Shown: piece by piece, positions 24,597 through 32,760 of the stretch
Position numbering within the stretch: position 1 is the first letter of the stretch
How the letters are laid out: each line of letters starts with the position of its first letter
Assembly: GCA_965231765.1 (NCBI GenBank)
Contig: OZ246887.1
Coordinates: 3,782,001 to 3,846,000 of the forward strand
From: JAAXHF01 sp963665955
GTDB lineage: Bacteria > Desulfobacterota > Binatia > Bin18
Length of the DNA: 64,000 bases
Reading direction: 5' to 3'
The notes under the pieces: model-generated
The model's database searches: none
What the model saw: the letters and a program-made list of their open reading frames with translations, nothing else
Told to the model about the DNA's origin: nothing
Translations under genes and position numbers: made by a program

Positions 24597-26345
24597 GCTG
24601 CCAGCCTGATCATAGCTACGCAGCATCCGGCCCGGTAGAACTCCAGTGCACTCGCCATGGTCGAAGGTCACATCGCCATTCACAAGCAGGTAGTGATAGC
24701 CATCGGCCTTTTGCACCCGCCGCCAGTCGCCATCGGGCAGGTCATGGACCGTTTCCATTGGCCGCACGGCCAGCTCTTCGAGGTTATATACGACGATATC
24801 GGCCGGCATCCCTTCCCGTAGCCAGCCACGGTCGCGGATACCGATCGCCCAGCCGAGCATCGCTGATAGCCGCCAGTGCGCCTCTTCCAACGACATGATT
24901 TGTTTGTCACGGACCCAGTGAGCTAGGAAGTGGGTCGGATAACGACCTAAGGTGAGGAACTTGGTGTGTGCCCCACCATCCGACGCACCGATCAGGCACT
25001 GCGGGTGCTTGAGGATCGTGGTCAGGGCTTCTTCGTCATTATTGATGAAACCCTGCATCGCAAACTCGGTCTTCAATTCCTCTTCCACCGACAGATCGAG
25101 CAGACAGTCAATCGGATGTTTGCCCTGTTCTCTGGCCACTTCTCCAACGGTCCGGCCCTTCAGTGACTTGTTCTTTTCCAGGTGGACGTCGTCGATAAAC
25201 GTCTCATCCCAGCGGAACATCCGCAGCTGGCCCTGTTCGCCGTCAGGATTGGTGCCCGGCATGACCGTTGGCGCCGCTTCCATGTCGGCCTTGAGGGCAG
25301 CCCGCCGACCTGGGTCGCCCAGCTTCATCCGCCGTTCTTCCAAGGTCCCCACAGTCGCTTCGTTCCAGGCTGGTAGCTGGTCGAACAGCCCCATGGTTTC
25401 AAGGGTAAACTCAAACTCAATCGGCATACAGATATTGACCGCAAAAACCGGGGCTTCCTTATTGGCCTTCTCCGTCCACGCCAGCTGCTCACGCCAGGTA
25501 TTGGGCGAAGTAGGATCATAAATGACCGCGTTCCAGTTCACCGGCCGTCCACTGGTCTTGGCCAGTTCCAGCAGGAAGTCCATGCCCAGCCCCTGCAGGG
25601 CATGGCCCATTGTCCATTCGATTGAGCCGCGGTTGAATTCGCGCATGACTTTCGCCATTTCGAGGAACTCTTCACGCGGGGCAACGTGGGTCGGCAGATA
25701 GCCACCGTCGTAGTCCCGGTTGGCCATGCTAAAGCTGGCGGAGAAGCCAAACCCGCCCGCTTTTAAGCCTTCGCGCAAGATGTTTTTAATTTCCTCGACT
25801 TGCCCTGGTTTTGTTTTGTAATCGGGGTCGCGAGCTGCATCGTTCCCCAACACATAGGCGCGCAACGGCGAGTACGGTATCAACGAGGCCGCGTTTACAC
25901 CCAAGCCGCCGCGCTCCAGGCTATCCATATATTCGGGAAAGGTCTCCCAATCCCAACGCATACCAGCTTGCATACACGACAGGGGAATAGACTCGGTCCG
26001 TTCCATACGCCGCATGGCCCGGTCGCGGTCTTCTGGGCGGACCGGGGCAAAGCCAAACCCACAGTTTCCAATCGCCACTGTGGTGACTCCGTGCCAGCCC
26101 GACAGCGTGGCGTACGGATCCCAGGCTGTGCCGCCGCTGAGGGCTGCGTCATAGTGGGTATGGATGTCCATAAACCCAGGCGCCACAGTCAGACCAGTGG
26201 CGTCGATGACTTTCGTCGCACTACCCTGAATGTTGCCCATGGCAGCAATCTTGCCGCCACGAATAGCAATGTCCCCCCGATAGGCGGGAACCTGCAACCC
26301 ATCAATGATCGTGCCGTTTTTGATCAGCACATCATAGTCAGCCAT
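24594..26345 (-). CDS. Amidohydrolase, N-acyl-D-amino-acid deacylase-like (paralogue 1)
   Basis: A 583-residue amidohydrolase-superfamily enzyme. The metal motif is IHTHYD (His 62, His 64, Asp 66). Cys of GNCGFGFAPV matches the Cys zinc ligand of D-aminoacylases, with further ligands likely in TMGHALQG and ASDGGAH. The C-terminal beta-sandwich includes LREGMPADIVVY. It is very similar over its whole length to the gene at 26630, with the same flanking elements, so the two come from duplication. N-acyl amino acid or a cyclic amide is a plausible substrate; the class is confident, the substrate not. Confidence 0.88.
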   Translation of the reverse strand: MADYDVLIKNGTIIDGLQVPAYRGDIAIRGGKIAAMGNIQGSATKVIDATGLTVAPGFMDIHTHYDAALSGGTAWDPYATLSGWHGVTTVAIGNCGFGFAPVRPEDRDRAMRRMERTESIPLSCMQAGMRWDWETFPEYMDSLERGGLGVNAASLIPYSPLRAYVLGNDAARDPDYKTKPGQVEEIKNILREGLKAGGFGFSASFSMANRDYDGGYLPTHVAPREEFLEMAKVMREFNRGSIEWTMGHALQGLGMDFLLELAKTSGRPVNWNAVIYDPTSPNTWREQLAWTEKANKEAPVFAVNICMPIEFEFTLETMGLFDQLPAWNEATVGTLEERRMKLGDPGRRAALKADMEAAPTVMPGTNPDGEQGQLRMFRWDETFIDDVHLEKNKSLKGRTVGEVAREQGKHPIDCLLDLSVEEELKTEFAMQGFINNDEEALTTILKHPQCLIGASDGGAHTKFLTLGRYPTHFLAHWVRDKQIMSLEEAHWRLSAMLGWAIGIRDRGWLREGMPADIVVYNLEELAVRPMETVHDLPDGDWRRVQKADGYHYLLVNGDVTFDHGECTGVLPGRMLRSYDQAGS

Positions 26346-26464
26346 AACACCCTCCTTTGTGCTCGTATGAGCAGGTTAATGGTTGAACCAATATATTCCT
26401 TGGACTTGCGTCTCCCCAGTGAAAACCTTACCTCGGTCCTAGCATAGTGCACAGACCTTTGACA

Positions 26465-26483
26465 ATGAGTAAGCGTTCAGTCG
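26465..26483 (-). promoter_or_regulatory. 19-bp conserved upstream element, copy 1 (operator candidate)
   Basis: ATGAGTAAGCGTTCAGTCG here differs by one base from the element at 28575-28593, upstream of the paralogous gene. On the minus strand it reads CGACTGAACGCTTACTCAT and runs into TTGTCA, a possible -35 box. The dyad-like TGAACG/TTACTCA layout resembles a TetR-family operator. It lies about 120 bp before the amidohydrolase start. Confidence 0.45.
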
Positions 26484-26564
26484 TCGGTTCTCTCCCATAG
26501 GGGAGTTTTCTTCAGTCGGAGGTAGGGACAAAAACGGTTGGAAAAATGTGAGAGTGACAACAAA

Positions 26565-26619
26565 GCGCCGGGCTTTTGCCCGGCGCTCGCATCAACGGTT
26601 AAGGCAGGCAAAAGCCTGC
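26565..26619 (-). terminator. Two hairpins at the 3' end of the second amidohydrolase gene
   Basis: GCGCCGGGC-tttt-GCCCGGCGC (26565-26586) and GCAGGC-aaaa-GCCTGC (26604-26619) lie just after the stop of the gene at 26630. The first is a sequence relative of the hairpin at 24515, including the following GCAT-AACG bases. The remaining part of the 26346-26629 gap holds the 19-bp element and no gene. Confidence 0.5.
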
Positions 26620-26629
26620 TTGGGGGTGA

Positions 26630-28372
26630 TTAGGCAGCGGCCGTATCGTAACTGCGCAGCATCTTGCCCGGCAGGGCACCGGTGCACTTCTGACCCTCAA
26701 AGGTGATGCCTCCGTTCACGATCGTATAGTTGTAGCCATCCGCCTTTTGGACTCGCCGCCAGTCGTTGTTCGGCAGATCAGTGACGATCTCTGTCGGCAA
26801 CACCTGTAGCTTGTCCAAATCATAGACGATAATGTCAGCCGGCATTCCCTCACGCAGCCAGCCGCGGTCGCGGATGCCAATGGCCCAGCCCAGCATGGTC
26901 GACAGCCGCCAGTGCGCCTCTTCTAGTGACATGAGCTGCTTATCGCGGACCCAGTGGCCCAGGAAGTGGGTCGGATATCTACCAGTGGTCAGGAACTTGG
27001 TATGGGCTCCACCATCGGAAGCGCCGATCAGACTCATCGGGTGCTTGACAATCTCGCCCACCGCTTCCTCATCGCCATTGATGAAGTCGTGCAGGGCAAA
27101 TTCAGTTCCCAGGTTCTCTTCGACCGCCAGGTCCAGCATGGTGTCAACTGGATGTTTACCCATCTCTTGGGCGACCTCGGCTATGGTTCGGCCCTCCAGG
27201 TGCTTGTTCTTTTCCAGAGCCACTTCAGAAATAGTTGTCTTCTCCCAATTGAAGAGGGATATCTGGGCAGCTTCGCCATCATCCCGCCTTTTCTCCATGA
27301 GTGTCGGTGTATTTTCCATATCCCGCCTCAGGGCTGGGCGCCGGGACGGGTCAGACAGCATTGCCTTGCGCTCTTCGTGGGTTCCCACCGTGGCTTCATT
27401 CCAGGCTGGCAGCTGGTCAAAGAGACCGACGGTTTCAAATTTGAACTCAAATTCGATTGGCAGGCAGATATTGACCGGCAGCACCACGGCCTCACGAAAA
27501 ACCTCTTCTGTCCACTTCAGCTGGTCGCGCCAGACACTCGGGTTGGTGGGATCATAGATAATGGCGTTCCAGTTCACCGGCCGCCCGCTCGTCTTGGCCA
27601 GCTCCACCAAGAAATCCCGTCCCAGACCTTGCAGGGCATGGCCCATCGTCCACTCGATCGAGCCACGGTTGAACTCGCGCATGACCTTGGCCATTTCCAG
27701 AAACTCTTCGCGTGGGGCCACGTGGGTCGGCAAATAGCCGCCATCGTAGTCACGGTTGGCCATGCTAAAGCTGGCCGAGAAGCCAAAGCCGCCGGCCTCC
27801 ATGCCTTCCCTTATCAGGTGCTTCATCTGGGCGACCTGATCCGAGGTAGCCTTGTAGTTCGGATCCCGGGCCGCGTCAGTGCCCATCACCCAGGCGCGCA
27901 ACGGAGAGTACGGTATGAGCGACGCTGCATTCACCCCTGATCCATGCTGTTCAATGCTGTTCATGAACTCAGGAAAGGTCTCCCAATCCCAGCGCATCGA
28001 CGCCTCCATAATGGACATGGGGATAGTCTCAGTCCGTTCCATGCGCAGCATCGCCCGCTCGCGATCCTCTGGACGGACGGGGGCAAAGCCAAAGCCGCAG
28101 TTCCCGATCGCCACACTCGTTATCCCGTGCCAGCCCGACAGCGTGGCATACGGATCCCAGCCGGTAAGCGCTGCATCGTAGTGGGTGTGAATGTCCATGA
28201 ACCCGGGAGCCACGATCAACCCGGTGGCATCAATGACGCGCTGAGCGCTGCCCTGAACATTGCCCATAGCGGCGATCTTGCCATCCCGGACGCCGATGTC
28301 CCCACGGAACGCAGGCATCCGCAAGCCATCGACAATCTTGCCGTTTTTAATAAGCAGATCATAATCGGCCAT
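26630..28372 (-). CDS. Amidohydrolase, N-acyl-D-amino-acid deacylase-like (paralogue 2)
   Basis: A 580-residue paralogue of the gene at 24594. Metal-site residues are all kept: IHTHYD (62-66), GNCGFGFAPV, MGHALQG and ASDGGAH. Long blocks in the middle of the barrel are identical, while the segment between the SFSM/MREFN block and SDGGAH differs most, which may change substrate specificity. The ATG at 28372 follows an AAGGAGG ribosome-binding site; an upstream start at 28396 is less likely. The promoter region shares the 19-bp element and the GAGCAGGTTA(A/C)TGGTTGA sequence with paralogue 1, so the duplication included the control region. Confidence 0.88.
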   Translation of the reverse strand: MADYDLLIKNGKIVDGLRMPAFRGDIGVRDGKIAAMGNVQGSAQRVIDATGLIVAPGFMDIHTHYDAALTGWDPYATLSGWHGITSVAIGNCGFGFAPVRPEDRERAMLRMERTETIPMSIMEASMRWDWETFPEFMNSIEQHGSGVNAASLIPYSPLRAWVMGTDAARDPNYKATSDQVAQMKHLIREGMEAGGFGFSASFSMANRDYDGGYLPTHVAPREEFLEMAKVMREFNRGSIEWTMGHALQGLGRDFLVELAKTSGRPVNWNAIIYDPTNPSVWRDQLKWTEEVFREAVVLPVNICLPIEFEFKFETVGLFDQLPAWNEATVGTHEERKAMLSDPSRRPALRRDMENTPTLMEKRRDDGEAAQISLFNWEKTTISEVALEKNKHLEGRTIAEVAQEMGKHPVDTMLDLAVEENLGTEFALHDFINGDEEAVGEIVKHPMSLIGASDGGAHTKFLTTGRYPTHFLGHWVRDKQLMSLEEAHWRLSTMLGWAIGIRDRGWLREGMPADIIVYDLDKLQVLPTEIVTDLPNNDWRRVQKADGYNYTIVNGGITFEGQKCTGALPGKMLRSYDTAAA

Positions 28373-28396
28373 AAGGACCTCCTTTTTGCTCGGCAT

Positions 28397-28691
28397 TGTG
28401 TATGCGAGCAGGTTACTGGTTGAGTTAATGCATTCGCAGAGCCATCAAGTTTCAGCAGTCAGCTATGAGCAGACAGGACAAGAGAAAGAGGATTCTTATT
28501 TATGCGTCAGAGCTGAACGCGAGCTATCTACTAGAACCTGTAGCACAAGAGCCGTAGCTTTTACAATGAGTAAAATGAGTAAACGTTCAGTCGAGAGAAA
28601 GAGGTCGGCGGCCTGTGAGAAGCTTGCCAGATACGGCGTGAAGAGAGTAAAAAGAGCGGGCTTTCATGTTCACGAATAGGAGGGTCGTTTC
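28397..28691. other. Divergent intergenic region between amidohydrolase and M81 peptidase genes
   Basis: About 295 bp with no convincing gene; a 97-codon plus-strand frame here has no family resemblance. It contains the second copy of the 19-bp element and a partial direct repeat of its first part (AATGAGTAAAATGAGTAAA). Both flanking genes may be controlled from it. Confidence 0.5.
28575..28593 (-). promoter_or_regulatory. 19-bp conserved upstream element, copy 2 (operator candidate)
   Basis: ATGAGTAAACGTTCAGTCG, 18 of 19 bases identical to copy 1. Reading the minus strand it is followed by CTCATTGTAA, a -35-like sequence at the matching place. It lies between the divergent amidohydrolase and M81 peptidase genes, so one regulator could control both. 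Confidence 0.45.
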
Positions 28692-30155
28692 ATGCGTGTT
28701 GCTGTCGGTGGATATCTCACCTGTACGAATTCCTTTGCTACCCAACCGTTGGGATTGGAACAATTTCAACGCGCTACCTTGACTGGTGACAAGCTCCTTA
28801 GAACCGGTCGTGGCTGGAGCGCGATTGCTGGGTTCCTGGATATTGCCAAAGCAAAGAGCTGGGACGTTGTCCCGCTTCAATTTATTCTGTCCGGTGTTGG
28901 TGGCAAGATTACCCCTGATGCCCACGAATACGCCAAAGAATCGTTTCGCTCCTTGCTGAGTAAAGCCGGTCCATTGGATGGGGTGTTTTTGCAACTCCAT
29001 GGTGCAGCGGCAGCCGAGCACGTTGATGACTGTGAGGGAGATTTTTTAGCCTCGGTGCGGGAGTATGTGGGCGAGTCGCCGCCGCTGCTCGCCTCCTTAG
29101 ACGGCCACGCCAATGTGACTCCGCTTATGGTCGCGCAGGCCAGTATGCTGATTGGGGTCAAGACTAATCCACACTACGATTTTGTTCCAGTTGGACGACA
29201 AGCTGGCCAAGTTATGGCTGGTATGTTTGATGGATCGATGTCGCCTAGCAGCGCCTGGGCGCAACCGGCCATGGCGCCTGCGCTACAAAAGATTTATATC
29301 GCACCAGGCTGGCCGATGGATGAGTTGATGCGGTATGCGCGGAATCTCGTTGCTGGCAACGAGCGGGTTTTAGACGTGTCACTGCTGGGCGGATTTTTCT
29401 GCTCAGATATTCTTGAGACGGGTATCAGCGTTACGGTGACGACCAACCAAGAGCCTGCGCTTGCTCAAGACATTGCCGAACAGATCAAAGCCGCCTGCTG
29501 GGCCAAACGCCAAGCGTTTCATGTCGATCTGGTATCAGTCGAAGACGGCGTGCGTGAAGCCATAGATACAGATGAGGGTCTGGTCGTTTTGGGTGATGTG
29601 GCTGACAGCGGTGGGGCTGGCACGCCTGGTGATGGTACTGTGCTGCTGGCCGAGCTACTCAAACAACAGGCCAAAAGTGCGGTGGTTGGCAATATTACTG
29701 ACCCGGCAGCTGTGCAAGAAGCTATCCAAGCCGGAATTGGCAAAGAGGTCACGCTCACTGTTGGTGGGAAAGTTGATCAATCCCATGGCGACCCACTCCA
29801 AATTACGGGAAAGGTCCGGGTTATCCATGATGGTCGCTATACGGCTGCGACGCAGTTCAATGCGGGCAACTACCGTAGAGGAACGACCGTTGTCGTCGAT
29901 TGTAATGGAGTTGAAGTGATTTTGACCTCACGCCCAACCCACGGCTTTGAAGTCAATCATTTTCGGAGCCTGGGCATTGAACCAACCGCCCGTAAGATTG
30001 TGACCTGTAAATCTGAGCTCCAGCATCGGGCTGGTTTTGAAGGCATTGCCAGCAAGATTATTGATGTTGATACACCGGGGCTGGCGACGCAGGTTATGAG
30101 TCGCTTGCCGTATGAGAAGATTCGACGGCCAGTGTTTCCATTGGATGAGATCTAA
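28692..30155 (+). CDS. M81 family metallopeptidase (MlrC-like)
   Basis: A 487-residue protein of the MlrC family, named for the zinc peptidase that degrades linearised microcystin fragments; most members are of unknown substrate. Motifs are LQLHGAAAAEHVDDCEGDFL near residue 100, SLDGHANVT near 137 with the metal-binding Asp and His, NPHYDF and DSGGAGTPGDGT near 304. The C-terminal MlrC domain is complete (TSRPTHGFEVNHFRSLGI). An AGGAGGG ribosome-binding site precedes the ATG. It is divergent from an amidohydrolase gene with which it may share a control element, suggesting peptide or amide breakdown. Confidence 0.87.
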   Translation: MRVAVGGYLTCTNSFATQPLGLEQFQRATLTGDKLLRTGRGWSAIAGFLDIAKAKSWDVVPLQFILSGVGGKITPDAHEYAKESFRSLLSKAGPLDGVFLQLHGAAAAEHVDDCEGDFLASVREYVGESPPLLASLDGHANVTPLMVAQASMLIGVKTNPHYDFVPVGRQAGQVMAGMFDGSMSPSSAWAQPAMAPALQKIYIAPGWPMDELMRYARNLVAGNERVLDVSLLGGFFCSDILETGISVTVTTNQEPALAQDIAEQIKAACWAKRQAFHVDLVSVEDGVREAIDTDEGLVVLGDVADSGGAGTPGDGTVLLAELLKQQAKSAVVGNITDPAAVQEAIQAGIGKEVTLTVGGKVDQSHGDPLQITGKVRVIHDGRYTAATQFNAGNYRRGTTVVVDCNGVEVILTSRPTHGFEVNHFRSLGIEPTARKIVTCKSELQHRAGFEGIASKIIDVDTPGLATQVMSRLPYEKIRRPVFPLDEI

Positions 30156-30215
30156 GACGGACTGAGTGCCGAGTAAAAAAATAGCTCCCCACTCAGTCCT
30201 CAGCCCTGATCTTCC

Positions 30216-31526
30216 TCAGCGCCGTTCCAACACCGGCAGCTGAAGCTTCACAAAGACTGCCACCCCCAAACAACACACACCGGTCAAGCCAACGGTGAGT
30301 GGGGCGCCAACGACAGGGGCGAGGTAGCCAGCCACTAAACTGGCAATGGGCTGGCAGCCCATGACCATTATGAAGAAGAGGCTCATGACTCGCCCGCGTA
30401 AGTGATCGGGAGAAATGGTCTGAAGGAGGGTGTTGATCGCGGCTGTGGGAACCATGAAACCTGAGCCAATCAGAGGGAGAATCAGCAGCGAGAGCCATAA
30501 GTCGCGCGACCACGAAAAGAGCAGGAGTCCAATCCCAAAGCGAACCAGAGCAAAGACTATCACTCGGCCGAGCGTATCGGTATTCCGGTGACGGGACAGA
30601 AAGCCCGCCCCGACCAAAGCCCCAGCACCGGCTGAACCCATAAGGATACCCATGGTATTGGCGTCGCCGTGTAAAATGTCCTTGGCAAACACGGGCATGA
30701 GCACGGTATACGGTGTGGCAAGTAAGCTGACGAAGCCTATCAGAACGAGCAACAGGCGGACCGCTGGGGTGTGGAACGCGTACTGAATGCCTTCTTGGAT
30801 GAAGGCAAAGACTGACACTCGAGGTGTGGAGTCGGCTTCTCGTTTTGGAAGCCGCATAGACAGAAAAGCACCAATGATGACGAAATAGGACAAGGCATTG
30901 ACCGAAAAACAGGCGCCTTCTCCTGCCGCGGCAACGGTGATACCAGCCAAAGCCGGTCCCAGAATACGCGCTCCGTTGACTAAGGCTGAATTGAGCGCAA
31001 TCGCACTCGTTAAGTCGTCTTTGCCAACAATATCCATCAGAAAGCTCTGCCGAGCGGGCATCTCAAAGGTTTGGATCGTTCCGGCAATCAGCGCCAGGAC
31101 AAATATGTGCCAGGGGGCAATCCACTCACCCAGGGTCAAGACTCCCAGCACGGCGGCTTGGATGGTGGCCAAGACAAGCATAACGACGATGACTGAGTAG
31201 CGATTGAAGCGATCAGCTACGACACCGGCGAAAAGACCCAGGAGTAAAGTTGGAAACTGACCGGCAAATGCAACCAAACCGAGCATGACTGGCGAATCAG
31301 TCAAACGGTAGACCAGCCACGCCTGGGCCATATTTTGCATCCAGAAGCCAATCCGAGACACAAACTGGCCGGCAAAAAACAAGCGGAAGTTACGATGCTG
31401 CAAGGCGCGCAGCCCATAGGGGGGCTGCCAGCCTGAACGGGCTGGCTGAGCGGTCTTCGTTGGATGTGTCTGTTCTTCCTGGTGTTCTCGTTCTTCGGGG
31501 GCGAGAGATATTTTACGAGACAGCAC
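30216..31526 (-). CDS. MFS transporter, EntS/MFS_3 type
   Basis: A 436-residue exporter-type MFS protein. After a polar N-terminus of about 35 residues come LQHRNFRLFFAGQFVSRIGFWMQNMAQAWLVYRLT, the VADRFNRYSVIV loop and the MDIVGKDDLTSAIALNSALVNGARILGPALAG segment, all typical of the enterobactin-exporter-like (MFS_3) family. The start is a GTG at 31526. It converges with the M81 peptidase gene; the 60-bp gap has no clear terminator. Substrate unknown; efflux of a small molecule is the usual role. Confidence 0.87.
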   Translation of the reverse strand: MLSRKISLAPEEREHQEEQTHPTKTAQPARSGWQPPYGLRALQHRNFRLFFAGQFVSRIGFWMQNMAQAWLVYRLTDSPVMLGLVAFAGQFPTLLLGLFAGVVADRFNRYSVIVVMLVLATIQAAVLGVLTLGEWIAPWHIFVLALIAGTIQTFEMPARQSFLMDIVGKDDLTSAIALNSALVNGARILGPALAGITVAAAGEGACFSVNALSYFVIIGAFLSMRLPKREADSTPRVSVFAFIQEGIQYAFHTPAVRLLLVLIGFVSLLATPYTVLMPVFAKDILHGDANTMGILMGSAGAGALVGAGFLSRHRNTDTLGRVIVFALVRFGIGLLLFSWSRDLWLSLLILPLIGSGFMVPTAAINTLLQTISPDHLRGRVMSLFFIMVMGCQPIASLVAGYLAPVVGAPLTVGLTGVCCLGVAVFVKLQLPVLERR

Positions 31527-31775
31527 CGGTTGAAACTATGCGGGAACGCCTGGACTGTCAATGAAAAGGAAGCAGCAGTCAATACACAATGGGGGAAGGT
31601 ATGATGCTTTGTCAGGCGAGCGCCCACCAAGAATCACGACACGTCCACTCGCTTATCCAGGCAGGGCTGGCGACAGGTGGGGTGCGGTATGCGCTCTTGA
31701 GTTTTCAGAAGAGCGCATACCTTTTCTGAGCAATTTTTTCCTCCAGCGAATGGCTCGCTAGGCGTGTGATCTGAT

Positions 31776-32159
31776 TTAATGCGTCGGCAGCGGCGAGAAG
31801 TGGCAGCTGACGATTTTCCACTGGCCGTCTTCTTTGGCAAAGACCAGGGTGGTCCGGCCATGCAGGTTCTGGGCTTGGCCATCTTTGGTCACTGCGCTGA
31901 AGGTATCGTAGCCGTTGGCAACCGCCACGCTATCGTTAAACACCCGGCACGACAGTTGGCGTATGCCCGCGCTGGCCGACTCAATCCCAGCCGTTGCACC
32001 CTGTAAAAACTCAACAAATTGGGCTTTGTTATCAAACCGGTAGGGCACATGGTCGATGACCTCAAGGTCATCGGAGAACATGTCCGCAGCAGCTTGCATG
32101 TCGTTGCGGGCGAAAGCAGCAAAAAGCTTATTCGTTAGGGCTTCAATTTCTGCACTCAT
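31776..32159 (-). CDS. NTF2/SnoaL-like protein (SgcJ/EcaC-type), paralogue 1
   Basis: A 127-residue cone-fold protein starting MSAEIEALTNKLFAAFARND. The DLEVIDHVPYRFDNKAQF and GRTTLVFAKEDGQWKIVSCHFSPLP segments match SgcJ/EcaC and calcium/calmodulin kinase II association-type NTF2-like domains, which bind small hydrophobic ligands or catalyse isomerisations. An AAGGAG ribosome-binding site supports the ATG at 32159. Its partner gene lies 16 bp upstream and is clearly homologous, a tandem duplication. No function can be given. Confidence 0.8.
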   Translation of the reverse strand: MSAEIEALTNKLFAAFARNDMQAAADMFSDDLEVIDHVPYRFDNKAQFVEFLQGATAGIESASAGIRQLSCRVFNDSVAVANGYDTFSAVTKDGQAQNLHGRTTLVFAKEDGQWKIVSCHFSPLPTH

Positions 32160-32175
32160 GATCAATTCTCCTTAT

Positions 32176-32562
32176 TTAGTGAGTTGGCATCGGCGAGAAG
32201 TGGCAGCTGACGATTTTCCACTGGCCGCTCTCTTTGGCAAAGACTAGGGTAGTCCGGCCGTTCATGTTAATAGGCTTGCCGTTTTTACCCATGCCTGAAA
32301 ACACATCGTAGGCATTCGCGACAGCAGCATTGTCGTTAAACACCCGGCACGACAGTTGGCGCGTGCCAAAGCTGCCCGACTCAATGCCGACCATGGCGCC
32401 GACCAGGAAGTCGGAAAACTCTTTTTTACTGTCAAACCGGTACGGGACATGGTCAAAGACCTCAAGGTTATCAGACAGCATGCTCGCCACTGCACCCATA
32501 TCGTTACGGCTAAAGGCGTCAAAAAACTCATTTGTCGCGGCTTCAATCTCTTGTACACTCAT
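32176..32562 (-). CDS. NTF2/SnoaL-like protein (SgcJ/EcaC-type), paralogue 2
   Basis: A 128-residue homologue of the next gene, with the same EVFDHVPYRFDSKKEF and WKIVSCHFSPMPTH segments. The two share long near-identical DNA at their 3' ends (about 31780-31840 and 32190-32250), which points to recent duplication or gene conversion. Differences cluster in the GxATAGIESAS / GAMVGIESGS region that lines the pocket, so ligand preference may differ. The gap to the protease gene upstream (32563-32760) carries a hairpin. Confidence 0.8.
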   Translation of the reverse strand: MSVQEIEAATNEFFDAFSRNDMGAVASMLSDNLEVFDHVPYRFDSKKEFSDFLVGAMVGIESGSFGTRQLSCRVFNDNAAVANAYDVFSGMGKNGKPINMNGRTTLVFAKESGQWKIVSCHFSPMPTH

Positions 32563-32697
32563 ATGCAGGCCTCCTTGTTAGGGTTGTTCTGTCTCGCTTT
32601 TACTAAAGATGGACCCTGACGTGCAAGAGGAAAGAATATAAAAAACGTCTTGTTGGAGGAGTGGGGACGCAAGGAAGGAGGTGAGACGGTTATGGTG

Positions 32698-32725
32698 AGC
32701 CCCCCTCCGTAGATGGAGGAGGGCT
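32698..32725. terminator. Hairpin between protease and NTF2-like genes
   Basis: AGCCC-c-CCTCC-gtagat-GGAGG-a-GGGCT forms a ten-pair stem with one mismatch, followed on the plus strand by GCTTTT. It lies 36 bp downstream of the protease stop. A factor-independent terminator is possible, but the T-run is on the side opposite to transcription of the protease. Confidence 0.35.
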
Positions 32726-32760
32726 GCTTTTGATTTGGGTGTTCGTTTGTAGGCGAGACG

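Noticed and set aside
28386..28679. Plus-strand frame of 97 codons between amidohydrolase and M81 peptidase genes
   Set aside because: No ribosome-binding site or family resemblance; it overlaps the conserved 19-bp element and the start of the divergent gene.
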